Source of the DNA: Erpobdella octoculata
Lineage: Eukaryota > Annelida > Clitellata > Hirudinida > Erpobdellidae
NCBI GenBank assembly: GCA_963978895.1
Contig: OZ022241.1
Span: 40,663,030-40,727,029, forward strand
Length of the DNA: 64,000 nucleotides
Direction: 5' to 3'
The notes beneath the pieces were generated by a model. That model did not search any database and was not told where the DNA came from. It saw only the letters and a program-made list of their open reading frames with translations. The position numbers were made by a program, and so were the translations under genes. The first letter of the stretch is position 1. The number at the start of each line of letters is the position of its first letter. Positions 1 through 10,012 of this stretch are shown here, piece after piece.

Positions 1-373
1 CAGATTTTGTGTTTTTTTCCCCGGGAAAAGCTTTTGATACTCTATGACGTACTTGAAGGATTCAGAGCCGTGGCAAATCGGAAAAGGGCTAATTAAAAAG
101 GGGATTTACAGCAAGAGCTGAAATGATTAAGTTACAAATTGTTCATAAAGCCATGCGCTTTGTAGCACATGACATGGGGTCTAGCTTACAAAAATGACTG
201 TTACAAACAAATATCAGAGATGTTGTGAGTACTTATGGCGAGAGTATGAGTACCATGGTATAGAGTACTTGAAAAACATACTCGAGTACGAGTACAAGTG
301 CCAAGTACTAAATCTCTGATGAATATTGTTATCGGTTATTGGCGCAAATAACAGCCGATTTCTTAACTTTCAG
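1..373. other. Intron or intergenic DNA with AGTAC-rich degenerate repeat
   Basis: No gene seen. Between about 215 and 315 the pentamer AGTAC/GTACT recurs in a degenerate array. The stretch ends in a splice acceptor (AG at 372-373) that opens the exon described next, so at least its right part is probably intron of a gene that begins left of the window. Confidence 0.5.
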
Positions 374-493
374 GATTTCCACGGATTTTTCGACGCCGTC
401 GAAAGCGAGACTCTTTTCCAGTACCTAGCCCTAGACGTTCCCAAGAACGAGGTGGAATACTCCAGACGAATGGGAAACATCAACCAGGCATAA
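374..493 (+). CDS. 3'-terminal exon of an unidentified gene entering from the left
   Basis: After an acceptor at 372-373 the phase-0 frame reads 39 codons and stops at TAA 491-493. The peptide begins DFHGFFDAVESETLF and ends RRMGNINQA, with a normal mix of acidic, aromatic and hydrophobic residues. The other two acceptor phases either stop quickly or run into the ATA repeat, so this frame is preferred. A longer minus-strand open frame overlaps but has a repeat-derived poly-Tyr run and looks like a shadow. I do not recognise the family. The stop codon merges directly into an (ATA)n microsatellite at about 490-519. Confidence 0.5.
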   Translation, partial: DFHGFFDAVESETLFQYLALDVPKNEVEYSRRMGNINQA

Positions 494-2237
494 TAATAAT
501 AATAATAATAATAATAATATCTCCTATTGCTGAACCCGGAAAAGCTTTTTGCGTCACAGAAAGGTTGTGGCACGGTATTAAAAAAAAAACAGAGATTATC
601 TGATAACTTTGCCCAAAAATTCCTGAAACTCTGAAACATTTGCCAACTCGAAGTTCAACGCCTTTCGTTCACAGTGTAACAAATGCGCAAAGACTTAGCT
701 TTGTTTGAGCAGATTTGTAGTTTGTAGGCTGCAATTGGAAGTCATTATTTTCTTGTTATTTTCTAGGTATTTTAGTACAACAACGATCACAAATGGTCGT
801 TTGGAATGTAGTGATGCAAAGTGAACACGGACTATAGAAATAATTTTAAACTTGGTAAATGGAATTAAATATAATTCAGTTTTGTGTTGAGTTGATTTAG
901 TCTCATTATTGTAAATATTGGCAAATTTGTGCATTAATATCCCAAATCGTGAGTATCCTGATCTTAACACACCACTTAATAATGCTAAAAACATGTTTGA
1001 GATGATACAGTACCACAATACCAAGGGACATTATTGATTTTTTCCCTGACCTTGAAAAGACCACCAATGACTTTGGAGTGGTTGAGATTTTTCCTCAAAT
1101 TTCTGGAAAAGTAACTACAACTTCTCTCTGATCATCACCTAATTTTAGCAAAAAAAAAGTCAAGTATTATTTTGATACAGTTTTGATGCCGGCCTTTTGA
1201 ACATCTAGCCCCTCACTTATGGTTTTGTTGAAATGATGTCCCTGTACAATACCTTGCTTGAAAAATGTTTCAAGTAAAAAATCTCTATGAATAATCAGAT
1301 TTGCTTACCTATCTAAAAATAATTTATTTCAAATTTGATTAACTAATCAAATAACCCATACATTTATTAATACTTTAAACAAACCAACAATAAAAAACTA
1401 CAATTGTTTATCAAATAAATTATAAATTTAGCTCTTCAAAAAGTATACAATTTTTAGTAAAGCATTACAAGTCTCCAAATGGATGTATTAATCCAACTCA
1501 GAATTTATAAATAACAGCAACATATGGTTATGTGATCCTCAGCAAATGTGCATAATAATAACAGCTAAATATAAAAAATCAACTGGTTATATGCTATAAC
1601 TTAATTATTCTATCTAAACAAATTAGATATGACCAATTGAACTGCAGGTATATTGAATAAACAGTCATATATTTATGTCTCCACCATCTTTCAGACAGAG
1701 TACCTAAACTTGATAATAAACATTAATATGGATATATTATATGATAACAAGATTTTAAAAAACGCAGCAGAAATCAGAAACGAAAAATTATTATCAAGCA
1801 TTCATTCGGTTACAAAAAAAAGAAATTCATAATTCTCTCAGAGAGCAAAATTATTAAACAATTTAATTTGTTTTAGTATTTTTATCAAACAATATGTGAA
1901 AATTATCTATTTATCCATGTTGTACTAACTTATACATACAGTCTATTCAAGTTTATTGAGAAGATGAAAAACAATGAACAATAAACTGAAATATTAAGTA
2001 TAAATACAAACAAATTGTCTTATATATATATATCAAGAAAAGAGAATCTTCTGTTTTCATTCTGTTGTGGAAAGTTGATGTATTGCCCAATGCTATAGCC
2101 AACAGAAGAGTCCCAAAATTAATAAGACATTGATAAGGCCAACTGTGTAGATAGAAACTGCTAAAAATTCTGTTCAGCACACTTTAGTAACAGTATACTT
2201 CAGTTTAGTGAGTTTAGTCGACCGGTCAGTCAAGTCT
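494..2237. other. AT-rich intergenic DNA
   Basis: Starts with an (ATA)n tract at 490-519. I see no convincing coding exon. The right end (about 1950-2237) is probably 3' UTR of the minus-strand micropeptide gene; TTTATT (AATAAA on the minus strand) occurs at about 1952. Confidence 0.5.
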
Positions 2238-2429
2238 TTATTCTTTAAGATACTTAGGGTCTTCGTTATCATCGGGCTCACCCTGTTTTGGTAGTGGCGA
2301 AACTGATTTTCTTGAAGGTCTCAAAGTTTTCGAATACACACCAAAACCAGCGGCAACACAGGGAGGAATGATCAATACAACTATTATGTTTTTTCTTATA
2401 AACGAAGCCAACCCAGAAACCACGCCCAT
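2238..2429 (-). CDS. 63-residue single-pass membrane micropeptide
   Basis: A complete intronless frame of 63 codons starts with ATG in a good context (AAAAATGG). It has a short N-terminal segment with a basic pair, one hydrophobic helix at about residues 14-35 (KNIIVVLIIPPCVAAGFGVY), then a hydrophilic tail rich in Pro, Lys and acidic residues ending DPKYLKE. The layout of basic residues, single helix and charged tail is typical of small mitochondrial-inner-membrane or ER micropeptides, but I cannot match it to a named family and do not assign a function. Its upstream side faces an AT-rich region that also holds the promoter of the plus-strand gene at 3635, so the two are divergently arranged about 1.2 kb apart. 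Confidence 0.55.
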   Translation of the reverse strand: MGVVSGLASFIRKNIIVVLIIPPCVAAGFGVYSKTLRPSRKSVSPLPKQGEPDDNEDPKYLKE

Positions 2430-3634
2430 TTTTTATGCGCAATCTCAGCTTTTACTTGAAAGTATTAAAGAAAAACTTGACGAGACTGAGTGACGACTAG
2501 ACACTATAGAACTATAACTATAGAGTATAGACTTATAGACATAGACTTACTAAAAACTAGAGTTACTGGAGTAAAGTAGGGTAAAGTTCTAGTATAGCGT
2601 CCCGAAAGATTAACTAAAAACTATAATCTAGTAACTAGATTTTAGTTTTAGATTATAATAACTAGATTATATTTCTAGTATTCTAGTATTCTAGTTGCTA
2701 AATAGACAGACTACACTAAACTAAAACTAAATTATCGTTTGTTTACAACCTCACCAACAGCAGCAAAACATTGACGAAGAAGCTCAATTAACAATTATCT
2801 ATTTTTCTTAGGCTATTTTTTATTACAGACTTGAATAGTTTTGTCATGTGAATAATTTTGTTTTAATATTTTAGTTGTTTTAAAATTACAAAAAAACCAA
2901 ATGCTTGGACAATTTTTTTCATAAGTGGGCCGGTTATAATAGCGCCCCTTAGGTAAAGTATCAGGATCATTTTTGAAGTACCTGATCTGTAACAACCAAA
3001 ACGAAAATAACATGGCACTTTGTACAGTTGGATTATTCAGGTACCTATAAGTGTATAATTTAAATTCTAAGTGGTTGTTTCGCAACGTTCCTTTACCTAA
3101 GATGCTGGTCCTTATAGGTACGTGGAATTGTTAACATTTTAATTTATAATTGTGCAGTTCGCTCTTTATTTTTCGCAATGGTTTGAGCAAATAATATTTT
3201 TATAACGATTTGAACCAAAACACGGGCCACTCTTTTTCTTAAATCCCTAACTTCACTACCGTTCTTGATAACCTACCTATAGCTACTTGCTTGTGGACAA
3301 ATAGTAGGTAAACATGGACAAACTCTTTGCCATCGTAACGAGCTGGAACATGGAATGTATATAAATACTCGCTCCTCATGACAATTCATTCTATTGAATT
3401 TTGAAAAAATTAAAAAAAATTAAAAAATTGTTTTATCTATGTTCTGAAAAACAGATAAAAATATATTAGGAATTTAAAAAAAGTCTGTTTTTTGTTCTGT
3501 TTTTCTTTGTGAATATTAATTAACTCCGGACGTAGCAACGATAATTACGCAATAAATAAATATCAAAACAAAATCAAAAGGAAAAAAATGTAAAAACATT
3601 GAAAATTGTCTAAATTAGAAAAAAAACCTGAGCC
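2430..3634. promoter_or_regulatory. Divergent intergenic region with TATA element at 3358-3366
   Basis: Short repeats of CTAGTATT and ACTAGATT occur at 2560-2700. A TATATAAAT element at 3358-3366 lies about 270 bases before the ATG at 3635 and could place the start of transcription of the following gene near 3390. No open frame of interest. Confidence 0.35.
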
Positions 3635-4663
3635 ATGTTTAACTTTCGCGTCTATGCCATGAAGAACTTTAAAAATAGAGAGGTATTAAGCTTGTTGTAC
3701 TTATTGTTAATTTTGCTGTTTCTTATTAAGAGCACTTTAGTGGTCGCACTGCGTCAGTACTGTAGGTAGGTACACTGCTATAGGTAGGTACACTGCTGTA
3801 TGTAGGTGGTATTACAGTATACTGTGGGTAAGTAGGTACAGTGCTGTAGGCTGGTACAGTACTGCGGGTAGGTACACGCGAAAAAGCTTGTACAAAAGCC
3901 TGTAGAGCTTCAACTGATTAAAAAATTTTTTTGTTTATCGACGTGTCGAGGCTGAGGCACTAAACATTTGGGAAGTTTTAATTAATAGGCATTTAAAATG
4001 ATTTTCAATTTTCTGTAATGGTATATACATATTAAACGTAAGTATACCTAATATTCAAAAGTGAGTAAGGTAAAAGCCAGTAAGGCTTTTAATGGTGCTG
4101 TTCTTGCCTTATTAGCTTAGCTATTTGGAGCGTCAAAAAGGTAAAACTAAGCCACGTAGCTGCCTATTTCGGCGCTTATAATTTCCAAAAACCAACCGAT
4201 TCTTATTTATACGCCACACACATGTCTGTAAATTGTTTTTTTTCATCACTATCAATTTAATGCACTTCAAAGGATCCACTTGGCAAAAAATACGAGACTC
4301 TGCCGTACAGGAGCGACATAGTTGAACTCCAGCCTTACCGGAATCCTCCACGAACCACCGTCATCCAGGGTCCTGCCAGACCGGCTTACGGCCTATCGTT
4401 TGCCGATTACTACTGCCTCGAGCATTACCCTCTTCACGTTGTCAGGGGCTTCCGGGGCAACAAGTACTACGACTTTCGGGCTTGCAAAGATATCGGCACA
4501 AGTGACCGAGGTACGCTTCGAAAATATATTTCTTAGCGTCATTAAAACATTTTTTTTGAAGAAAACTAATTCAGTTTATTTTTCCACAGAGCTTCCATGG
4601 AGTCTATCTTTCAACTCTGACCCCGGCATGGGTCAGCAGCTGCAGCCTTTTTTCGGGAACTGA
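3635..4663 (+). CDS. Three-exon gene for a 119-residue Tyr/Arg-rich protein of unknown function
   Basis: Exon 1 is 3635-3682 (ATG, 16 codons, donor GAG|GTATTA, phase 0). Exon 2 is 4273-4510 (acceptor CAAAG, donor CGAG|GTACGC, phase 1). Exon 3 is 4590-4663 (acceptor TTTCCACAG, stop TGA). Phases match at both joins, which is the main support. The 119-residue product starts MFNFRVYAMKNF, has no signal peptide or membrane helix, is rich in Tyr, Arg, Pro and Phe, contains FADYYCLEHYPLHVVRGFRG around residues 56-75, and ends QQLQPFFGN. AATAAA at 4681-4686 is 18 bases after the stop. Small Tyr/Pro/Arg proteins of this kind are common among ciliary and sperm axoneme proteins, which is only a guess. 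It lies just upstream of the Cys/Pro cluster on the same strand. Confidence 0.6.
3751..3873. repeat. Minisatellite (GTAGGTACACTGCT-like units) in intron 1
   Basis: Degenerate units of about 18-20 bases built on GTAGGTACACTGCTGTAG repeat about six times inside the first intron of the 119-residue protein gene. Confidence 0.6.
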
Positions 4664-4734
4664 TTTAATAATATTTAAAGAATAAAAGCATACTCTTGTT
4701 TTAATGATTAAATATCTATTTCAGCACATGGACA

Positions 4735-4772
4735 ATGGACATGTGTATAATAGCTATTATACACATGTCCAT
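4735..4772. repeat. Perfect 38-bp palindrome
   Basis: Two 19-base arms, the left being ATGGACATGTGTATAATAG, meet with no spacer and are exact reverse complements. It lies about 70 bases after the stop of the preceding gene, close to or just beyond its poly(A) signal. It could form a cruciform, be the remnant of a fold-back transposon, or act in 3' end formation. Confidence 0.8.
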
Positions 4773-5574
4773 TTGCGAGACTCGTTACCACTCTGCATCA
4801 AAGCAGCCGAGCAACAAAACGTGTGCCCTGGTGACAGCAAGAAACAAATGGCTATAATAATATCAATAAAGGCTGAGCTATTAAAGCTAAGCTAAGCTAG
4901 GCTAAACTAAGCTAAGGGCATAGGCTAAATGACTTGGTAGTAATTAAGTAATTTATTCATTTCAATGTTGCAAACTGGTTTTGAAAAAGCTCGAGAATAG
5001 AGCTGGTTGACGTGGGCTTTTCCAGTGGCACATCAACGAGTGCACTGGTCAATTGTTTTTAAGCCATCCGGGTCAGAGGTCAAACTTTTCTATCGTTCTG
5101 TTCGTACAATAAAAAAAATTGAGTCTTTAAAACTTTACTCTGTTCGGAAAATCATCCGAAACAATTTAAATAAAAACTTACTCAAAATCATGACAATAAA
5201 ACTAGACGGATGTACGAACGAAAAGTGTGGTTAATTAGTTAATTATATACTTACCTGTAGTACGGTAATGGTTACACAGTGTACTATACATAGTACCTAA
5301 ATACCTTTGCCCTATATATTGAATGGTTATAGTATATTCTATAAAATTTGTTTTATTTAGCCATTTTGAAAAACTAAAAATTTTAAAAGGGAGGAATAAT
5401 TTAAATTTATAATCATAAAGTCTTGTAATTTTTAAGAAAGTTCTATTCAAGATCTTCGGTTGATTTTACGCATATTTATTTCACAACTATGACGCAGAAA
5501 ATAATTATTTTTTGAAAGCTTCTGCGAGCGTTTAAATACAATAATAATAATAATACCAAAAAAATAACAAAATC
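4773..5574. other. Intergenic DNA
   Basis: No gene supported. A 63-codon open frame overlaps the palindrome and the following 120 bases but lacks coding character. Short GCTAA repeats occur at 4885-4915. An (ATA)n tract at about 5539-5556 precedes the promoter of the next gene. Confidence 0.5.
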
Positions 5575-5812
5575 TTTATAAAAGAAATTCAAAAACTTAT
5601 AACAACAATATTTATATGAAATATTTTCACAAATCAATCGAAGCACATTAAAAAGTCAGAATCTAAATTCTCAAGTAAGTTAGCCAAAACTATTATTTGT
5701 TGTTTTGTCTCTGAAAATGATTAATTGTTAGCTGACATTTTATATTTACGGCATAATAATAGTAAAAAAAAACTATGTTTTTTTAATTTTTTCTTAGATA
5801 AGAAGACTCAAC
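5575..5812 (+). promoter_or_regulatory. TATA box and 5' UTR intron of cluster gene A
   Basis: TTTATAAAAG at 5575-5584 is a good TATA box. A donor (CAA|GTAAGT, GT at 5675) and a T-rich acceptor (TTTTTCTTAG, AG at 5796-5797) delimit a 123-base intron wholly inside the 5' UTR. The second exon starts at 5798, 15 bases before the ATG. A noncoding first exon followed by a single coding exon is inferred from these signals. Confidence 0.5.
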
Positions 5813-6184
5813 ATGTCTGATGGTTCCGAACTGCCTCCATGCGTCAGGAAGCAACGCTGCATCCAAGTCCCGGTCCATTACATCGAGCCGTGCGGATGCC
5901 CTCCGAACTGTACTGGACAGCTTTACATCTCCGTGCCGAAGGTCATACCACGCTGCCCGCCGCCCTGCTGTCCGGACATTCCGCCGCCGAAAATTCCCGT
6001 CGAAAAGTGCAAGTGTTCGCTCCCGAAGCCGGCGTGTGTGATACCCTTTTCGTTCTGTTCCTGCGGGTGTCCTCCACCGTGCCCTTCTTGTCCGAGTCCG
6101 CCCTGTCCTGTCTCCTGCTGCCCTCCTCCTGTCTACCCCTGCCCGTGTCCGCCTCCGTGTAAGTGTTCGTGCTCCCAGAAGTGA
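5813..6184 (+). CDS. Cluster gene A: 123-residue Cys/Pro-rich protein
   Basis: Single coding exon with ATG at 5813 and TGA at 6182. About 24 of 123 residues are Cys and roughly a third are Pro, arranged as CPPPC, CPSC, PCPCPPPC and KCKC motifs; the C-terminus is PPPCKCSCSQK. There is no signal peptide, so the protein is probably cytosolic and kept reduced until cross-linked. The motifs recall vertebrate SPRR and keratin-associated proteins, but such composition converges easily and homology is not claimed. AATAAA follows at 6254-6259. Other frames across the gene are open only because of base composition. It is the first of five plus-strand low-complexity genes spaced about 3.1 kb apart. A structural or barrier protein, a sperm accessory protein or a metal-binding protein are all possible. 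Confidence 0.75.
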   Translation: MSDGSELPPCVRKQRCIQVPVHYIEPCGCPPNCTGQLYISVPKVIPRCPPPCCPDIPPPKIPVEKCKCSLPKPACVIPFSFCSCGCPPPCPSCPSPPCPVSCCPPPVYPCPCPPPCKCSCSQK

Positions 6185-8821
6185 CAGAGCTCGTCGAGTT
6201 TTAGAGAAAAAAATGAATATTCTGAGACGAAAATATTCTGAATGATAATGTTAAATAAAAAAAAAAAATTTGTCTTATTGGTCTTTTAATTTGTTTTTTT
6301 TGTGTCGTTGCAAATTTTGTGTCGTCGCTCATTGGAATTTCTAAGACGATATTATTTCTAACAAGTAATTTCGCAAAAGAAGCTTAGTGTGAAAGACGGC
6401 CCCTGGCCCAGGCTGTGTCTGCTGGCTGTACGATTGCCCAATGACGAGTTTTTTTCACCAATAGTTCAAATTCATATCCGACAAAATCTCATATGAATGT
6501 TTTTTGTGCATATTTAGGGACTGGCTGATTTTGTGAACTAGATTCAATAACAAATAAAAAACATTGAATAAATAGCATTAAATAAATAAATACAAAATAG
6601 AGCAATAATGATTATTAATTTATTACTGGGAAACATTAAAGCCAAATTAAAAAAAAATACGACATACCGGTTTTTGAAAACGTGTCCAAAACTGGTTCTT
6701 ATTTTTTTTTGGGATTTAAATTCTTTTAAATTAGTTTTAGTGACGAAATCCATTATCGGCTTCATTCAACTTTATAATCTTTAATAAGTCAATCAATGTT
6801 ATACGTTTTTTTAATTAACTCTGCACTAAATAGCATGCTATCATACAGACGCCCATGACTGAAACCTCTAAAGGATGTCGGTTCGAATCTTACCGGCGTC
6901 ACCAGCGTCAGTGGGGGGTGGAGGTGTGTGTGTGGAGAGCCATGCGTGTGTGTGTCCGTGAGGGGAGGGAGTGTGGAGAGGCAGGCGCCATAAGCAACTA
7001 CCCATATATGTTTTAGTGGTTCTGAACCCCTCTGAACCATGTTAAATTTTTTTTTAAAATAATAATATTGAATAAAAAATAGTTATTAAAACACAAACGG
7101 CAAAACAAACAGGGGGTCCTGCAAATCTTTCGACGGGGCAAACCACCCACAACATGACGTCAACTCTTGTTTACACGAGCTTAACAGCAAAACATCAACA
7201 ACAACAACGATAACATTACAAAAAAATCGAACGAAACGAAATATAAATATATATATAAATAAATAAATGAATTAATGAATTAATAAACAAATTTTTAAAT
7301 GATTAACAAGACTAGCTACATTTTAAAAGTGATGAAAAAGTCCTAAGCGGTACCGAGAAAGACATCCGTAATCTTGGAGTAATCAGACATTTTTGAATCT
7401 ACATTTTCAAAGTTTGTCTCTTCTAATAAACATTTTTTTACTGAATTTACTCAAATTAAATTTGAAAGAACTAAAACATGCTTGTTTGGCAAGCACGAAG
7501 CATCTATAGAACTGATGAAATTTATTTTTGTCAGGGTGGTTGGATAAATTTTGCCCAGTCACCAGTGGACCCAAGGACGTCATATCATCAAAATTTTAGG
7601 AGGAAGGGAGAATATGTTTTCAAGGCCCGTCAATTTCTTCCAAAGATTTTCAAAAACCTCTTTTTATTTTTGCTCTCAAACGGGGGTGGGGGTAGTAGGA
7701 AGCAAATTTTTCTAAATGATTTTTAGGGAACACATTTCACCATCTTACCATAGAAAAACGCGACCTACTCAAACTTCAAGAGCTTTCAATTTACAATTGT
7801 GGGAAATATTTGGGAGCACGCTTTAACTTTTTGGGAGCCCAAAACTACGTCCGGGTGCCCACTCAAAAGTCGGAGGAAAATGGCCCCCCTGCCCTTCCCT
7901 TAAATGACGTCCCTGAGTGGACTTCCGCTGGTTTTGAAATTCTGATAATTCAGCAGAAATGTTGTACCTATATAATGAAATCTTCCGCATGTAAAAAAAA
8001 TTATGAATAAATTTTTTAAGTTTGTTACTAAAATATTTGTTCTTTGTTTTACTTTAAATTTTTTTACTTCTCACAGTTCTCACTTCTATGTTTCGTTGTG
8101 CAAAATGCGCGACAAAATTATAATGCTGACCGTTTTTGCAGATTAATTTTATGGTTAATCTTTAACATCACGGGGCGGCTTTCCATACCACAACAATGAC
8201 GTTTTTTAATTATGTACTCTGAAGACACATAGACAAATTTTCAATTATTTCGTCTTAGGATACAAATGCTTAGCTGGCGGTGGCCAGGCATTAAAAACCA
8301 TAAACAGGAAACGGTCTAGTTATATTAAATTAGTAGATGAAATGAAATGAATGTATTTATATAGCGCCAGATAAAGTCAGAGGCGCTTACGAAGGTTTCT
8401 TTGGAATCGGAAACTTCGAAGAACATTTTGGCGCCCATGAACTACAACACAAATGGCCATAATTTAAAGTCTAACACCAATCAATTCAGCTTTCAACCAA
8501 TACTAAAAATAATTATTAAAGCGGTTATTGGTAATAACTTAGAGCTGCTAATTTAAACAAACAGCTGAGTTATAAACATTTACGTAGTACTAGTAAGAGG
8601 TGTCTGTTGAGTTTCTTAATTTTTTATATATAATTGAATTACAGCAATGTAAATACAATATTTAAAATTATCTGAAGCTGAAAAATATTTAATTTGCCTG
8701 TCAGCAATTTTTCGAAACATTGTGAATAATCTGATAATTAGACATAATTTCGCTTTTTAAAATAAATGTTTGATTCTCGCAGGTTCTGGCACAGTCGTCA
8801 GCATTATTGATTTAACAAAAA
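6185..8821. other. Intergenic DNA between cluster genes A and B
   Basis: Holds the 3' UTR of gene A, a B-box-bearing SINE-like stretch near 6836-6903, a GT-rich tract near 6910-6975, and at about 8345-8440 a segment with TTTATATAGCGCC followed by GAGGCGCTTAC, a pattern I associate with widespread invertebrate short repeats. Open frames at 7478-7726 and 7810-8010 lack splice signals and coding character. No gene supported. Confidence 0.45.
6836..6903 (+). mobile_element. Possible tRNA-derived SINE fragment
   Basis: GGTTCGAATC at about 6880-6889 matches a pol III B box, and GACGCC near 6849 pairs with GGCGTC near 6894 as a closing stem. A good A box is missing and the arms do not fold as a tRNA, so this is at most a decayed tRNA-derived element. 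Confidence 0.3.
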
Positions 8822-8865
8822 TGTATAAATTTAAATAAAATAAATGATATTCGTGTTGATAAATT
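8822..8865 (+). promoter_or_regulatory. TATA element of cluster gene B
   Basis: TATAAA at 8824-8829 lies about 40 bases before the first ATG (8866) and 100 bases before the second candidate ATG (8924). Spacing suits a start of transcription near 8850. Confidence 0.4.
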
Positions 8866-9623
8866 ATGGAAAAATTATCTTCTAGCGGTCCTTTGTTGCT
8901 GGAAGAAAAACCTTCTTCAACAAATGTGTTCACAGCGGTGAGGTTAAAAACATTCGATGTATATATAACAACAACAACCACATTTAAAATAAATTTCTTT
9001 ACCAACAACCACTTTACAGCTACAGCCGACGAACGGGCTCGGATTACAGCTGCAGTTCACTTACATCTAGCTCTACCTCCACGCGGCCGAACGGCTTGGT
9101 TTTCTGCTTGCGAGTTCCAGCTAAGAGAAGAGGAGAGAGATGCTGCTGTAGCGGCTGCCCATGCGCCGAGTGCCTCTGTCTGCGTAAACGCTGCTGTTCT
9201 CCGTGTTGCAGTTGCTGCTGCCCGGGGAAATGCTGTTGCAGCTGCTGTCAGAGAAATTGTTGCAGCAGCTGCTGCCCCAGCTGCTCTAGCTGTCCCAGTA
9301 AAGCCTGTTGCAGTTGCTGTGCGAGTAAAGTCTGCTGCGGATGCTGTTCTCCTCGACCGAGTTGCTGTTGTAGTTGCGGCTGCAGCACTGGCGGTGGTTG
9401 CGGCGTCCCGCCGCCTAAGACCAAGAAGCAGACGAACCACAAGACGCCGAGTTCCAGTTCGCGTCCGCAGAAATGTTCGTGCGTTTGTCCGGTCAACAAC
9501 AAAACCTGTTTTCCTTGCTGTGCCGTCAGCAGCTGGTGCAGCTGTTGCAGCAACGGTTCGGGTGCTCTAGGTGACAACTGCTCTAAAAAATCGGAAAAGT
9601 TGGTATTTTTTAGTGCGTTTTAA
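8866..9623 (+). CDS. Cluster gene B: ultra-high-cysteine protein (about 25% Cys), two exons
   Basis: The Cys-rich frame has no in-frame ATG; it stays open upstream only to about 8988, so it needs an upstream exon. Two phase-correct models exist. Model 1: ATG 8924 (MCSQR), exon to 8937, donor GCG|GTGAGG, acceptor TTTACAG at 9013-9019, exon 9020-9623, 205 residues. Model 2: ATG 8866 (MEKLSSSGPLLLEE...), donor GAG|GTTAAA after 8942, same acceptor. Starting at 8866 with the better donor gives an early stop at 9068-9070. The product has a Ser/Thr-rich start, then about 50 Cys in CC, CCC, CCSCC and CCQRNCC runs with Lys/Arg spacers, then a Lys/Ser/Pro segment and a final Cys group. No signal peptide. 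It resembles ultra-high-sulfur keratin-associated proteins in composition only. AATAAA is at 9663-9668. The C-terminus may instead splice at TTG|GTATTT (9602/9603) to the exon at 9888. Confidence 0.65.
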
Positions 9624-9887
9624 TTAATAATTATTTTTTTTTATAAATTTGTTTTTTTCATTAATAAAAAAAGTTCCTAAGCACACTAATAGCATTTCAG
9701 TGGGCTTACCCCTAGACTGTCAGTTTCAAAGAACACAAACTAACTAACTAGGTATATAGCTAGGAATAGCTAACTAGGTCTGTCAGCGATGGATTTGACG
9801 CCTGCCAACTGCGATATCTGTCCTAGCAAGATACAGTGTGTACATTAAGTGCGTACCTACTATGTATTTTCCTTCTGAACTTTACAG

Positions 9888-10012
9888 AAAAATGATTTGC
9901 TCTCCTTTCGTAGCATCACAGAAGCCGACGTCGAAGCGGAAGAGAAACTCCTACTCAGACGGATGCTGAAGCGGGTTTATCGACTCAAATCAACCGAGAC
10001 AATAGAAAAATG
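9888..10012 (+). CDS. Charged helical terminal exon, possible alternative 3' end of gene B
   Basis: After an acceptor ACTTTACAG (AG at 9886-9887) the phase-0 frame reads 41 codons, beginning KNDLLSFRSITEADVEAEEK and ending STETIEK, then TGA. The composition (Glu, Lys, Arg, Leu) suggests an amphipathic helix. A donor in gene B (AAG TTG|GTATTT, GT at 9603) has the matching phase 0 and would join the Cys-rich protein to this tail with a 285-base intron, replacing the hydrophobic last residues VFFSAF. Phase 2 also gives a short basic Ser/Cys peptide, so the frame is not certain. It could also belong to another gene. Confidence 0.35.

Noticed and set aside
370..639. 89-residue minus-strand protein with poly-Tyr
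   Set aside because: Antisense of the terminal exon plus an ATA microsatellite.
8866..9570. 234-codon Ala/Val-rich plus frame over gene B, and long frames on both strands over genes A, C, D and E
   Set aside because: They arise from TGC/GCT/CTG and CAG periodicity of the Cys- and Gln-rich genes; each real frame has the consistent domain pattern and stop/poly(A) context, the others have none.
9789..9847. Short ATG frame (MDLTPANCDICPSKIQ) as first exon for 9888
   Set aside because: The only nearby donor gives phase 1, which would create an immediate stop at the 9888 exon.
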